Shown: positions 8,666 through 21,344, counted from the first letter of the stretch. The stretch: 43,500 nt of DNA from Neocallimastix lanati (nom. inval.) (GCA_016946835.1 JACVTC010000049.1:1-43500); one strand, 5' to 3'. Notes: generated by a model from the letters alone, not told the origin. Program-made: numbers and translations.

Positions 8666-11600
8666 AAGATGAGACTTCGTCCCCTGAAGTCTGATTATAC
8701 CAAGTATAATAATGAACAAGATTTTTCTGGTGTACATTTCTGTCAGCTATTTCACCAGCGTAAATATCACAAATACAAGCGGTATTATAATTCATTTGAA
8801 CAATTCTAAAAGGACCAGTGTAAAAGGGGTCTAACTTTCTTCTTGAGAAATTTCTAACTAAAACTAAGTCCCCTGGTTCAAAAACAGTATTCATAGATTT
8901 TTGTTGTTTTCTTCTATTTTCCCATAATTTATTAGCATTATCAATATTAGCAGTGGCTTCCATAATCCATTTATGATGAGTTGTAAATTTTCTAATTAAA
9001 TATTCATCAAAGGTTTCATTTATATTTCTATCATTATATGCAATTGTTAATTCGAATGGTTTTAGATCAGTTCTACCATATAAGAGTTCAAAACTAGAAA
9101 ATTTTGTAACTTCACTTTTGCAAGTTCTTAAGGCCCATAAAGCAACTGGAAGAATTTCATCCCAATTCTTTTCTGTTCCTCCAAGTAGTCTAATATATTT
9201 TATAATTTCTCTATTTCTATTTTCAACTTGGCCATTACTTTCAGGATGGTAAGTACTGATGTAATGAACATAAACATTATATAAATCTAAAAATCCTTTT
9301 GTAGCATTGGAGGTAAATTGTGGACCATTATCAGTGATTAAAATTTCAGGAATGCCATGTCGAGAAAATACATTAGTAAGAAACTTAATAACGTCTTTAG
9401 ATTCAATTGTAGGAAATGGTTCGGCTTCTACCCATTTTGTAAAATAATCAACTAAAACAATTATGTATTTATTATTTGATTTAGTGATAGGTAAGGGTCC
9501 TATAATGTCTAAACCAACTCGAGTAAAGGGTAAACCTGGTTTAGTAGCAAATGATTCAGTACCTCTATTAATTGGTTGTGGTCTGTTCATTTGACAATCA
9601 TGGCAAGTTTTAACAAGTAATTCTACATCTTTGGACATGTTTTCCCAATAATATTTCCTTTTAAGTCTATCGTATGTTTTATAATAGCCTTCATGTCCAA
9701 CACTATGGGCAGCTAATAATAGTTCTATTTTCTCTTCTTTGTTTTCGACAAATTTACGAATATTTTCTCCGTCTTTAAAATATTTAATATTATCTATAAT
9801 AATTATTTTCTTTTTCAAATATTCTTTAATAGCAATACTATTATTTAATTCTTCAACTTCAGTATTATTATTGTCATCATTAGTTGTAACAAAAATTATT
9901 TCATTTTCATTAAAATTATTTTCAATAGAATCTTTATTTAAAGTATAATAATTTTCCAATTTATTATTATCTTTACTTTTATTTAAATTAATATTATTTC
10001 CATTATAGTTATCATTAATTTTAGAATTACATATATTAAGATTTTTATTATAAGAATTTTCAGAAATATTAATTAAAGGATTTTTATCAAAATTATTTTC
10101 ATAAAAATTTTTAATACAATTTTTATTAATATTGTTATAATTAAGTTTTTCAGAAAAATTTTTAATATTATTTTGATTATGGTTACAAAATTCCTTTGAA
10201 AATTTTTTAATATCGTTACTACTATTATTACAATTATTATCAAAATTTTCTAAATAAAAATTTTTGTCATTATTATTATTATTATTAAATTTTTCATAAT
10301 AACTATTAACACTGGAATTATTATTTAAATTTTTAAAAATATAATTATTATTATTATTATTATTATTTAATTTATTTAAAGAATTAATTATATTATTATC
10401 TAAATTATTTTTATTAAAATTAACGTAATTATTTTCTTCAGAAATATTATTTATAGGATAATCATTTTTATTTGTATTATTCATTCTATTTATATTTTCA
10501 ATAGAATCGTAATTAATATTTTCATTATTATTCAAATGAATAAACAAAGTATTATTTTTAATTTCTTTATTAATATTTTTAGAGTCAGGAATTAATCGAG
10601 AAAGTGCATCAGCAATAACATTTTTCTTTCCTTGTTCATATTTAACTACAATTTTTAACATACTAAAAGTTATAACCCATCTAGCTTGACGAGCATTATT
10701 TGGTTCTTTATTATTAAATAAGCCTATTAAAGGTTTATGATCAGTATATAAAATAGTATCATATTTATTACCACTAAAATATGGTTTAAATTTTAAACAA
10801 CAATAATAAGCAGCTGTGCCTTCTAAATCAGTAATACTATAATTTATTTCAGTAGGTTTTAAAGATCTACTAATGTATTGAATTGGATGTTCGATGTTAT
10901 CTTTATCTTTCTGCATTAATACACCTCCTATTCCATCTAATGAAGCATCCGTTCTAATTAAAAATTGTTTATCATAATCTGGATATTTAAGAATAGGAGC
11001 TTCAATAAGTTTTTCCTTAAGAATTTTAAATCTTTCTTCAATTATATCATCCCAGATATATTTTATATTTTTCTTTAATAGTTTAAATAATGGTTGAGCA
11101 ATTATAGCAAAATCTTTAATAAATTTTCTATAATATCCAATTGCACCTAAGAAAGATCTTAATTGGGTAATATTTTTAGGTGATTCCCATTTGGATATTA
11201 CATCTACCTTTTTGGGTACTGGCTTTATACCTTCTGTGGATAAAATATGGCCTAATACTTCAACTTCTTGTTTAATAAAATGGCATTTTGATAAATTAGC
11301 CTTTAGACCATTTTCTTTAATAATATCAAAAACTTTTTGTAGATCCAATATGTGTTGTTCCAAGGTATCAGAAAATATTACTAAATCATCCATATAAATG
11401 AACATACATTTAGCAATTAAAGGCAAGAATATTCTGTTCATTTCACGTTGGAAAGTTGCAGGAGAATTACAAAGTCCGAATGGCATAACTTTGTAATTAT
11501 AATTTCCAAACATTGTTGTAAAGCAAGTTTTATCTCTGTCTTCTTTTCCATAGGAATCTGGTGGAAACCAGAAAATAAGTCAAGCGTGGTTAAGTACTTA

Positions 11601-14239
11601 ACTTTATTGCCTATAGAAAATAATATTTCTTCTATATAAGGTAAAGGATATGCGTCTTTAATAGTAATATCATTTAATTTTCTATAATCCACTACCATTC
11701 TCCATTTACCATTCTTTTTAGGAACGAGAATAACTGGGAACGACCATGATGATTTTGAAGGTTCTATCAATCCATTTCTTAATAATTTACTTATTTCTTC
11801 TCTTAGTATATTCATTTGCTTCTTATTTGCTACTCGATACATTCTATGTTTAATTGGCATTCGACCACTTATGATTTTTATTTTATGACTTAGTAATTTC
11901 GATTTACCTAAATCATCTGTATCAAGTGCCAATACATTTATATTATTTAATAATAAAAACTTTAGTTTGTTTCTAATTTTTGTTGGTGCTTTCGCCGCAA
12001 TTTCATGAATAGTTATTTCCTTTACACTTTTAAAATTCTTAACAGTATTTTCAATAGAAATATCAATATTTTTGATTACACTGTTTTCATAATTCTTTTT
12101 ATCATTAATTTCATTTATTTTTGTTAATAAAGAATAATTATTTTGTAAAGAATTTTTATTATCTTTTTTGTTACCACTTATAACGAAATCATTAATATCT
12201 TTAACATGATGATTAATTTCGAAAGAATTTTTATTATTAACATCTTCATTAAAAATTGTGGAAAAATTTTTATCACTAATAGTATTATCAACATCTTTAG
12301 AAACTATATTATCATTATTATCATTACAAAAATTTTCAGAAGGTTTATCAGTATTAATATTATTTTTATTAAGGTTTTCAGAAAGATTATTAATATTATT
12401 TTTATTAAGGTTTTCAGAAAGATTATTAATATTATTTTTATTAAAAATTTCAGAAAAATTATTAATATTATTTTTATTTCCAAAAATATTATAAGGATTA
12501 TTAGTATTATTAATGCTATTTAAGTTTTCATAAATATTATTAATATTATCTAAATCTTTAGAAATATTATCAGTATTATTAACATCATATAAATTTTTAG
12601 AGAAATTATTAATATTATTTTTATTATTAAAATTTTCAGAAGAACAATTTTTATTATTAATACTAATCGAATTATTGATATTATTTTTATTAATAGGTTT
12701 TTCAAAAATATTATTAATTCTATTATTAAAAATTTTATTAGAAAAATTTTTACTATTAAAATTTTTATTAGATAGATTTTTACTAGAAAAATTTTTATTA
12801 GAAAAATTTTCGATATTATTATTATTATCGATATTAATTTCATTTGGATTATCATGATTATTTATAGTATTAAAATTTTTGTTAGTATTATTATTATTAA
12901 TATCTTTATTAGAAGAACAATTATTATTATAAATTTTAGAAATTTTATCATTATTAATTTTACATCCAAATACATTCTTTAAATAATTATCATTATTATT
13001 TATATTGCAAAAATTATTTCCATCTTTATCATTATGATTTCCAAAGGAATTATCAATATCATTATTATCATTATTTTCTTCATATAAAATTTGAATATAT
13101 TTATCTTCGGTGGTTAATAAATAATCAACTAGCACATCTTTATTCAATTCTTCTTCGAATTCATCTTTAATATCATCTTCTTCATCTTCTATTTCTGTCA
13201 CACTTTCAAAACTTCCTATCTTTCGTATCTCATCTGTTTTTTGATACAAGGTGTGATCAGAGAAGTCCATAATAATTTTCATTCTAGCTAGCGCATCCAC
13301 ACCAATTAATACTTGGAAAATATCATCTTTTTCAACCAATCTAAAGATTTTCTTAGAAGTAATATTTCCAATTGTTATTTCTATTTCATATAATTTTGAG
13401 ATGAGCGTGGTATTAGTACAAGCTTGATATAAAGTTTCTTTAATAGCAGAAATTGGTTTAAATGGAATTTTATTATTTATCATGAAGGTTTTGGTGATCA
13501 TATTAATAGAAGAACAGGAATCTAAATATACTGTAGTTTCTACGTTTTCTACCTTACATTTTGTTTTTACAATCTTATCTTTCTTAATTGTTGATAAGGT
13601 TGTTTCTTCATCTTCTATAATTGTTGTAAACTTTAAGGCTTTAGATAATTCAGTTCTCAATTTAGGATTGATATTGAGCAACTGTCCGATGGTAATATTA
13701 GCGAACTTATTTCCAATATCGTCCACTATATTATAATTATCTTGATTTCCTGTTATTTTTAATTTTTTTGTAATATTTTCCTTATTGGATTTTTCTACCT
13801 TTTTTTCACTTGGAAGTTGTATTTCTTTAGCTAATTCTTTTATTTCTTTTGCTCTTTCTTTCTTGTTTCTTCTTTTTGCTTCTTCAATTGAGGGTTCATT
13901 TATAAAAGATGGATCAAGATAATTTAACGCTTCTGTTTCTTTTTGATTTTCATTTCCTTTATTATTACTATTAGTTTCACTTTCTGGTTCCATTTCCATT
14001 TGTTCCTGATTATTTGATGGAACTTTAATTGGTTGAGGATTTTCTTTTAAACTTTTCTTAGTTGCTTTCTTATATGGTTTATTTTCATTAGTTTTTCTAC
14101 TTCTTCTTTCAGCTACAATGGCTATTTCTTTATTATCTTCTATATTCGAAGATTCTTTAGTTCCAGTAAGTGAATTAGTTAAAAGAGTTGTATTGGTTTG
14201 ATTTATGGGAGTATTCCTTCTCCCATTTAGAAGTTTAAA
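8664..14239 (-). pseudogene. E2 pol (PR-RT-RH-IN), broken by a 1-nt frameshift
   Basis: Entered by a -1 frameshift at the end of gag; the frame is open from 14245. Protease at about 13520 carries DSC where DSG or DTG is usual. Reverse transcriptase (about 11950-11200) has YMDD at about 11390, RNase H has TDAS at about 10950, and integrase has the HHCC finger (about 9720-9590), LDIIGPL, TDNGPQF and a catalytic Glu in NGQVENRN. A GPF module lies near the C-terminus (about 8810). Asn-rich linkers sit between protease and RT (about 12100-13090) and between RNase H and integrase (about 9770-10570). In RT one base is missing near 11544-11547, in an A run on the coding strand, splitting the ORF into 11438-13999 and 8664-11513. 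It could be a real mutation or an assembly error. Confidence 0.92.
14207..14239 (-). promoter_or_regulatory. E2 -1 ribosomal frameshift signal
   Basis: Just before the gag stop the gag-frame codons read CCT TTA AAC TTC TAA, giving the slippery heptamer T TTA AAC at 14233-14239 in the correct phase. After exactly 8 nt comes an 18-nt hairpin, GGGAGAAGGAATACTCCC (14207-14224), with a 5-bp GC-rich stem. Pol is in the -1 frame and open from 14245. It is homologous in layout to the E3 and E4 signals. Confidence 0.85.
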
Positions 14240-15555
14240 GGTTGATTATTGTTATTAAAGAAATTTTGGTTATTATTAATAGGATCTATGTTATTATGAT
14301 TAGGATTTGAACTGTTATAACTAGTATTATTATAATTAGTATTAACATTAAAGTTTCCATTTGAGTTATAATTATTTACATTATTAGTATTAATTTTAGA
14401 GTTTCTATTTAAATTACTAATATTATAATTACCATCATAGTTATTATTATTGTTTAGGTTATGATTTCTGTTTGTATTGCTGTTATTTGTAATGTAGAGA
14501 TTATTGTTATTAAGTCTTCCAGTAGCTTCCATATCAGCTAGTTCTTGATAAGTATAAGGACAATCTTGCATCCTATGACCAGGTTGATGACATTTAAAAC
14601 AATTTAGATTAATATTATTAGACATAAAATTTTGATTTCTTAAATTATTTTTAATTCCGGGTACTTTATTATTGCTAAAATTATTATTCATGTTGTTAAA
14701 ATTTGGATTATTGTTATTATAATTATTACCACTATTATAACCATTTCGGAAATGATTTATATTTCTGTTATTAATAGAGTTATTATAATTATTATTATAA
14801 GAATTTCGATAATTATTATTATAATTATTTGAATGATTATAACCATTATTTTTATTATAATTATTATAATTATTATAGTTATAATTATTATAATTAGAGC
14901 GATAATTATTGTATTCATAATTATTAGGATTGTCATAATTTCTATTATTATAATTATTACTATAATTATTTGGAAAAATAGAATTTAGACCTCCATAAGT
15001 ATTGGTAAACATAACGACATTTCTATTTCTATTGGGCATTTCAGAAGCAGTCTCTGCAAGTTCAGCTATTTTAAATGCTTCTTCTAAATTAGCTGGTTGA
15101 GAAGTTATTACTTCCTTTCTAGCATATGGACGACTTAATAATGAATCCGTGTAATCATTAATAGTAATAAATGCTTGACTTTCTGGAGTAAGTGATCCAT
15201 ATAATTTACCGTATCTCCAGTTAAAGTCTTTAATTGATTCACCCTTTTGTATTTTGAGTGATTTTAGGTTAAAGCATTTTTCTTGAGGAGTAATATCTAA
15301 AAATTTTTCAATGGCAGTTTTAATATCCGTAATACTTGGATATATGATCATTTCAGCCTCTTCATCTTCTTCTTTAAGATCTTCAATTACTCCTTTTAAT
15401 CGTCCAGGAACACATTCTTTTGCCCAAGCAAACATTTTTCTAGGGTCATCAATATCTGAGAGTTCCATTACCCTATTGAACTCTTCAGCCCATGATTCTA
15501 TGTCCCTATCGAAACTACTAAGTCGTGGCAATAATTTAGCTATTTCGCTAATCTT

Positions 15556-15558
<3 letters not shown>
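14227..15558 (-). CDS. E2 Gag
   Basis: About 443 aa, the structural capsid protein. I chose the Met at 15558 (MKISEIAKLL) because an upstream in-frame Met would read straight through a 3'-LTR-like A run as poly-Lys. An N-terminal Gag-like domain (about 1-190) is followed by a long Asn/Tyr-rich region (about 195-320), a CCHC zinc knuckle CFKCHQPGHRMQDC (about 325) and another Asn-rich tail. It ends in PLNF at the frameshift site. An acidic patch (KEEDEEAE) lies near residue 70. It is not visibly broken. Confidence 0.9.
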
Positions 15559-15594
<36 letters not shown>

Positions 15595-15799
15595 AAGAAC
15601 AAAAAAGAACACAAAATTGCTTAAATAGAAACGAATATAAAAAAAAAATTTTTTTTTTTTTTTTTTTTTTATATGGATATATATAATATTTTTTTTTTAT
15701 TTATTTTATTTAAAATATAGTTTTATAAAGAAATTTATTTTCTAATATTTATATATATATATAGAATTTAACAAAAAAAAATGATAAAGAAAATCCTTT

Positions 15800-15837
<38 letters not shown>

Positions 15838-15934
15838 AAAATAAATATTATGGAGAAAATATATTTATATTTTTTTCTTTTATTAATAAAGAACAATAAA
15901 GAACACAAAATTTCTTTTATAGAAACGAAGATAT

Positions 15935-15968
<34 letters not shown>

Positions 15969-17026
15969 TTAATATTATTTAAAAATTGTGTTTACAGGAA
16001 ATTTATTTATAAGTATATATATAGAAATTTATTTTTTTTTTTTTTTTTTTTTAGATTTTAACAAAAAAAATAAATGATAAAGTAAATCCTATTAAAAGGA
16101 AAATAATTATTATAGAAGATATTTTTTTTTATATGGATTTTAAAAAAAATGATGAAGTAAATCTTATTAAAAAGGAAGACAAATATTAATGAAGAAATTT
16201 TTTTTTTTTTTTTTAGAACAAATTCCAAATGAAGAATAGTTTTTAGCGATAGAAAAGGCTTGTTAGTAGAATTATTATTATATAAATTAGTATATTTTTT
16301 TTTGTATATATTTTAATAAGGGACAATCAAATATATGTTATAACTTTATTATTATTTTCGATTCCCGCAAGCATTTACTCTGCGTCTTTCGACCTCCACT
16401 ATTTAACCGTCAGTTCCAAGTAACCTTTAACTGTTCCTGCCTATTGAAACAAGGGCTTTATGGATTTTTCAATTAAAGGTCTGATATTGAAACCTTATTA
16501 AATAGCGCTCTACTCCCCCGCTTATACAAGTAAACGCTCTTATCTACTCTCTAATAAAAAGTTATTTTAATAATTTATTATACCTGAATTTAATCAAGCC
16601 ACTAATAAATTACCATATATTGTATATTCCGGAAAACGATGCTGATTTTAGAAATAATTAATAATAATAATTTTTATTTAGTTAATAATACGGAATTACT
16701 TAATTCACCTATCCCAATCGATGAGCCTTTAGCTATAGAGTTTTTCATCTAACAGCCGCTCTCCCTGATGGTAGGTACTGAATGAATTTAGTATTCTAAT
16801 ATTAAGAAAATAAAAATTTAAAATTAATAATTATAAAACTTATTTATTATTGTTGAATAAAACTAATTATTCCAAGTTTTTCAATATCTTGAAAAATCCT
16901 CTTGATAGACTTTCCAGATAGAACAAACTCTCTTGATGGAAGTAATTATTTTAATAATAAATAAGAATTGAGCGGAAGTGCTCTTCTAAAATGTAATTTT
17001 TTTTTTGAATTATTATATATAAGTAA

Positions 17027-17075
<49 letters not shown>

Positions 17076-17164
17076 ATATTATTATTATTTTTATTATTAT
17101 TATAAGTAAAAATAAATGTTTTATTATAACAAATAAAATTTACGAATTAAGTTTCACAAAAAAA

Positions 17165-17197
<33 letters not shown>

Positions 17198-17386
17198 TTT
17201 GTGTAACTAAGTAAAAAAAATTAAATAATTTTTCCAAAAAAAAAAATCAAAGTTTTATAAATTTTATATTCCCTATAACAAAATAATAAGTTTAAATAAA
17301 AAAAATTATATGTTTAATATTTATTCTAAGGTTTCTTTTCATCTTATAATGTGTTTCAGGCGCCCGGATTCTCCACCAAATTTTTA
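15559..17386 (-). other. E2 5' leader (non-coding)
   Basis: About 1.8 kb with no credible gene. It contains many T runs on the plus strand (15559-15590, 15644-15670, 15805-15827, 15939-15966, 16030-16052, 16200-16214, 17050-17075, 17163-17189) and GC-richer islands at about 16360-16540 and 16690-16790. On the element strand a donor-like CAG|GTATAA occurs at about 16585. The islands resemble in placement the GC-richer blocks in the E1 and E4 leaders. Confidence 0.5.
17363..17378 (-). other. E2 primer binding site
   Basis: On the element strand TGGTGGAGAATCCGGG starts 8 nt after the 5' LTR. It would pair with a tRNA 3' end CCCGGATTCTCCACCA. I cannot name the tRNA. E3 and E4 share the first nine bases, TGGTGGAGA. 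Confidence 0.75.
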
Positions 17387-18348
17387 TGATACGGGCTGGG
17401 GTTGAAACACTAAGATATTCAAAACAAAAAAAAATAAATATTAACACATAACTATAAAAATAAATTTGGAAACAAGAAAAAAAATTAAATTTTAAAATAT
17501 TCTTTATTTAAATTTAAAATTAAAATTATTTGTTCCAAGTATTAAAAAGAAAGAAATTTATTCTTCTTTTTATACTTTTATTTTAATACATTTTATTTAT
17601 TATTAATATATTCTTTATAAAAAAAAAAACTATTATAACTATTTTATTTTAATTTTTAACTATTATTTTAAATTATTTTTTAAAAAAAAAAAAATAACAT
17701 TTATTAAATTAAAATATAAAAAATTAATTTAGAGATTGTATCATGAAGGGCATTCCGGGCGGTAGCTTCTTCTTGATATTGTTATTCAGAGAGAGAATTA
17801 TACAGAATTGATATTTTCTGTATTTTAGATCATTTTTATTATTGGAATTCTTCTGTATTTTAGTTCATTTTTATTTTAATAAAGATTTAATTTATTTTTA
17901 ATTTTTGTTTTATTTTTAGTTTATTTCAAAGGTTTTAGAAAATATTATACAGAAACTTATAATTCTGTATTTTACATCAAATATTTATTGAAATAGGTTT
18001 TTATTATTCTTAATATAAAAATAAGAATTAGTAATGATTTAAATATTATATAATTTTTAATAAGAATATTTAGTAATAATTTTTATTATATTTAATATTA
18101 ATAAAAGAATTTTATAAGAATATTTAATAATAATTTTTATTATAAAAGATTTTAATAAGAATATTTAATAATAATTTTTATTATATTTAATATTAATAAA
18201 AGAAATTTATAAGAATATTTAATAATAATTTTTATTATATTTGATATTAATAAAAGATTTTAATAAGAATATTTAATAATAATTTTATTTTATTATTATT
18301 AAGAGTATTTAATAGGAAATACAAGGTATTTAGTGACACCCCGTATCA
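17387..18348 (-). repeat. E2 5' LTR
   Basis: A 962-bp LTR with ends TGATACGGGCTGG and ACCCCGTATCA, matching 7057-8651 without the SINE and with five rather than eight tandem units. It is followed by GTAT at 18349-18352. Confidence 0.92.
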
Positions 18349-18352
18349 GTAT

Positions 18353-19033
18353 TGGTGCAGGTACACAATAAACTTCAAAAAAAAAATGAAAATAATATAT
18401 TAGTTAATAATTTAATTTCAATTTCCAGTTTTTTTTATTTTTTTAACTCCTGATTTTTTATTAAGTATTTTCTTTTTCTTTTATACTTTTTTACTACATG
18501 AATTTTTATAATAATTTAAATTATTTTAATTCTTATTAGTATAATTATTACATGTGATTTTAAATAATATTTTTTAAGAGTTATTTTAATAATAAAAATA
18601 TTAATACTAATATAATTAATATTATCTTTAATGACAAATATTATTAATGATAAAATTAAAAAATTTAACAATAAAATTATTGGTAATATTTTTGATAATA
18701 TAATTCTTGAAACAATTTAATATTAATAATAATTAAATATAATAATAAAACAATTTAATTAATATAAGATAATAATTATTTAATAATTAGTCATTAATCA
18801 ATTTAATTAAATAATGATTTTTTAATAATTAGTCATTAATCAATTTAATTAAATAATAATTTTTTAATAATTAGTCATTAATCAATTTAATTAAATAATT
18901 TATATAATTATTTTAAATTAAGAATAAAATTTTGGAATTATAAAAATAGTTTAAAATATTTAATACATAAAGTTATTAAACTTAATTATAATTTCCAATA
19001 GTATAATACGAATTATTAGTTAGTTCCGTATCA
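18353..19033. repeat. LTR-B: putative solo LTR
   Basis: A 681-bp AT-rich block beginning TGGTGCAGG and ending TTCCGTATCA, flanked by GTAT at 18349-18352 and 19034-19037. Its ends are like those of the E2 LTRs, differing by transitions (TGGTGCAGG against TGATACGGG), but the interior is not obviously similar. It contains three 42-bp tandem units at 18781-18900. It is most simply a solo LTR of a distant relative. Confidence 0.6.
18781..18900. repeat. 42-bp tandem repeat, three copies
   Basis: Units begin taataattagtcattaatca at 18781, 18823 and 18865, and are nearly identical. They lie inside LTR-B. No ORF spans them. Confidence 0.85.
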
Positions 19034-19037
19034 GTAT

Positions 19038-19890
19038 CATATAATGGTACAAGATCTGAAGATTTTATTAATAAAATAATATATTCTAATAATAAGAAAA
19101 ATTTAAAATATTATTCTCTAATTCTAAACCTAAATTAATTAATAAACTACTCTAATTTTAGTCTAAACTATCCTAATCTAAAAGAATCTAAACTAAGTTA
19201 AAATAACTTAAACTAATATCTTAATCTAAACTATTCTAATCTAAACTAAACAATTTCTCTAAATCTATTACTATTTCTATAAAATGTTTAATACAACTAA
19301 TCTATTACTAAACTAATTTTATACTATACTTATCTTAATATTATACACTAGACACAAAAAACCATTAATTAAACACTTTTAAAACATTAAATTTAGAAAA
19401 AACTATTTAATAAATTTTAATTTATTTTAAACTATTTAATTTATTATTTAACTTTTAGAAAATATTAAAAAAATAATATAATAATAAAGTCGTAAGAAAA
19501 AAAGGGAGAGAACGAAAGTTGTTACTTTGTTCTTTTTTATACTAATAAAATATTTATTTGATTGGATTAAAAATAAAAATAAAAAAAATTAATAATAAAA
19601 ATTTAATAATAAAAATTTAATAATAAAAATATAGTAATAAAAATATAATAAGCTTAAATTTTCTAAATTATTAAAATATTATATAAAAATTTTACAATAT
19701 TAAATAATATAATTAATACATGATTTTTTAATACATCTAATTATTTTTATTTAACTTTATAATATTCTATAACTAATATTTTAATATTCAATTTTTTATT
19801 ATTTATTTATAATTGTTAATGATATTTTTTACTTTAATATTTTCTTTAAATAGTTTAATTTTTCTTTATTTAATTGTACCGTAACAATAA
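19038..19890. other. AT-rich stretch without a recognisable gene
   Basis: Nothing coding. It holds short imperfect repeats of a taatctaaact motif (about 19130-19260) and a repeated aataaaaattt unit (about 19585-19650). Probably old repeat debris. Confidence 0.5.
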
Positions 19891-20790
19891 TGTAAGAATC
19901 TATAATTATTTTTAACAAAATAATTATATTTTCTTAGTTAGGTTATAATTAATATAACTTTTATTTAACTCATATTTCATTTATACAATTAATTATAATT
20001 AATAATTTATTTAATTATATATTAAAATTTTATTTAGTTTAATATTAAAAATTTATTTAATCAAATAATTTTTATACATTTAAAATAATATTAAATTTAT
20101 TTAATTATTCACTTAATTATTAAATTTATTAGTTTTAGTTTTTCTCTCACTTATTAAATCATAAACTAAACACTATTCTGTATTTTATCATGTATTCTGT
20201 ATTCTATCATGTATTCTGTATTGTATTAATCATGCATTTTATTATTAATGTATTGTTTTATATTTTTTATGTAAAGTTCTATAAAATAGAACTAAATAGA
20301 TTAAATTTTAAATTTTATGATCGAAATAATTTTCATTATTTTATTCTTTTATTTTCGATCATTATATTAGATTAAGTAATCGGTTAATTAAGGTTTTTCC
20401 AATTACTTCTTAAAAGTAATCGGTTTTACTTAATTAACGCGATGATCGATATGGATAGAATATCGATCAAAAAACTTATCTAGGTTTTTCTTCTAGTCTT
20501 TTCCTAGATAAGAGATTTGTTAAGATTAGAACCCCTTTTGATTTTAACCTTATTTTGACAAAAAAGTATAAATAAGGCTCTTGAGTTCTCTTTGAGAAAT
20601 CAAGAGTTATTATTATAACAATTATAATATAATAATAATAACAATAAGTTTTAACATTTAAAATTTTTAATAAATAATAAAACAAATTATTTTAATAAAA
20701 CAAATTTTATAATTAAAACTTTTCCTTATCAATTTTAGTGTTTCGTCTATTATAATTCGTTATAATAAACTCGATAATTAGAAAGAACCA
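19891..20790 (+). repeat. LTR-E: putative solo LTR related to LTR-C
   Basis: It starts TGTAAGAA, like LTR-C at 20894. About 680 bp in, both carry the same promoter block: TATAAATAAGG (20567-20577) followed by an inverted repeat CTCTTGA...TCAAGAG (20578-20584, 20600-20606). Upstream of the TATA both share a block with gatcgatat...tttttcttcta and ttttcctag. No attached coding region. The right end is not sharply defined. Confidence 0.6.
20567..20606 (+). promoter_or_regulatory. LTR-E TATA box and start-site hairpin
   Basis: TATAAATAAGG is followed at once by a 7-bp inverted repeat CTCTTGA/TCAAGAG with a 15-nt loop. The same arrangement occurs in LTR-C at 21575-21614. TATA plus a conserved hairpin suggests the promoter and the 5' end of the transcript. 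Confidence 0.55.
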
Positions 20791-20826
20791 TAGGTAAGTA
20801 TGATTCTTTTCTAAACCTTTAATATT

Positions 20827-20883
20827 AGCAGTTAGAGCTAATATTAATGATTAATAATTTAATTATAATTTTTTAATTAAATT
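20827..20883. repeat. block X, copy 1 (before LTR-C)
   Basis: A 57-bp sequence starting agcagttagagctaatatta that recurs at 27664-27720. Here it precedes the LTR-C start; there it follows the truncated 3' LTR, so the order of blocks is swapped. Confidence 0.8.
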
Positions 20884-20893
20884 ATTACAAATA

Positions 20894-21311
20894 TGTAAGA
20901 AATCATAATTATTCAATAATGAATAATTAATATTTCTTATAATTAATGAAAAATCATTAATAATTTATAAAATAATAATTATTTTTAAATAATTATTTAT
21001 TTAAATAATAATTAATATATTCATTGATTTTAACTTATAAATTTATTTAATAGTTATATTTTCATATATTGATTTAAATTTATTTATATATTATAATTTT
21101 ATACATTTATATAAATAATATAAAATTTATTTACTTATTATTATTATTCATTTAAATAGAATTTTTACAAAAAATTATGTAAATTTGTATTTAATATTTT
21201 ACCATAAAAATATTAGTTATTTTAATTAAAATGAATTATGTATTTTATAATGTATTATAAACTATAAATGTATCTAATCTATCATATTATTTAATCTTTA
21301 TTTTTTAAATG

Positions 21312-21344
<33 letters not shown>

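Larger units (their letters stand above)
7057..18348 (-). mobile_element. E2: Ty3/gypsy element with separate gag and pol (degraded)
   Basis: An 11.3-kb minus-strand element: 3' LTR 7057-8651 (enlarged by a SINE), polypurine tract 8652-8665, pol 8664-14239, gag 14227-15558, leader to 17378, primer site 17363-17378, 5' LTR 17387-18348. LTR ends are TGATACGG...CCGTATCA. GTAT flanks both sides (7053-7056, 18349-18352). The length gap between its LTRs is explained by the SINE and three extra 54-bp repeat units. One frameshift in RT breaks pol. Confidence 0.93.

Noticed and set aside
12206-12857. Several Ile/Leu-rich ORFs on both strands
   Set aside because: They are shadows of the Asn-rich linker of E2 pol.
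15559-15612. Upstream start of E2 Gag giving a poly-Lys leader
   Set aside because: The poly-Lys is a translated A run of the leader; the Met at 15558 after the run is the more plausible start.
20190-20685. Short ORFs inside LTR-E
   Set aside because: AT-rich hydrophobic translations within an LTR promoter region; no recognisable protein.
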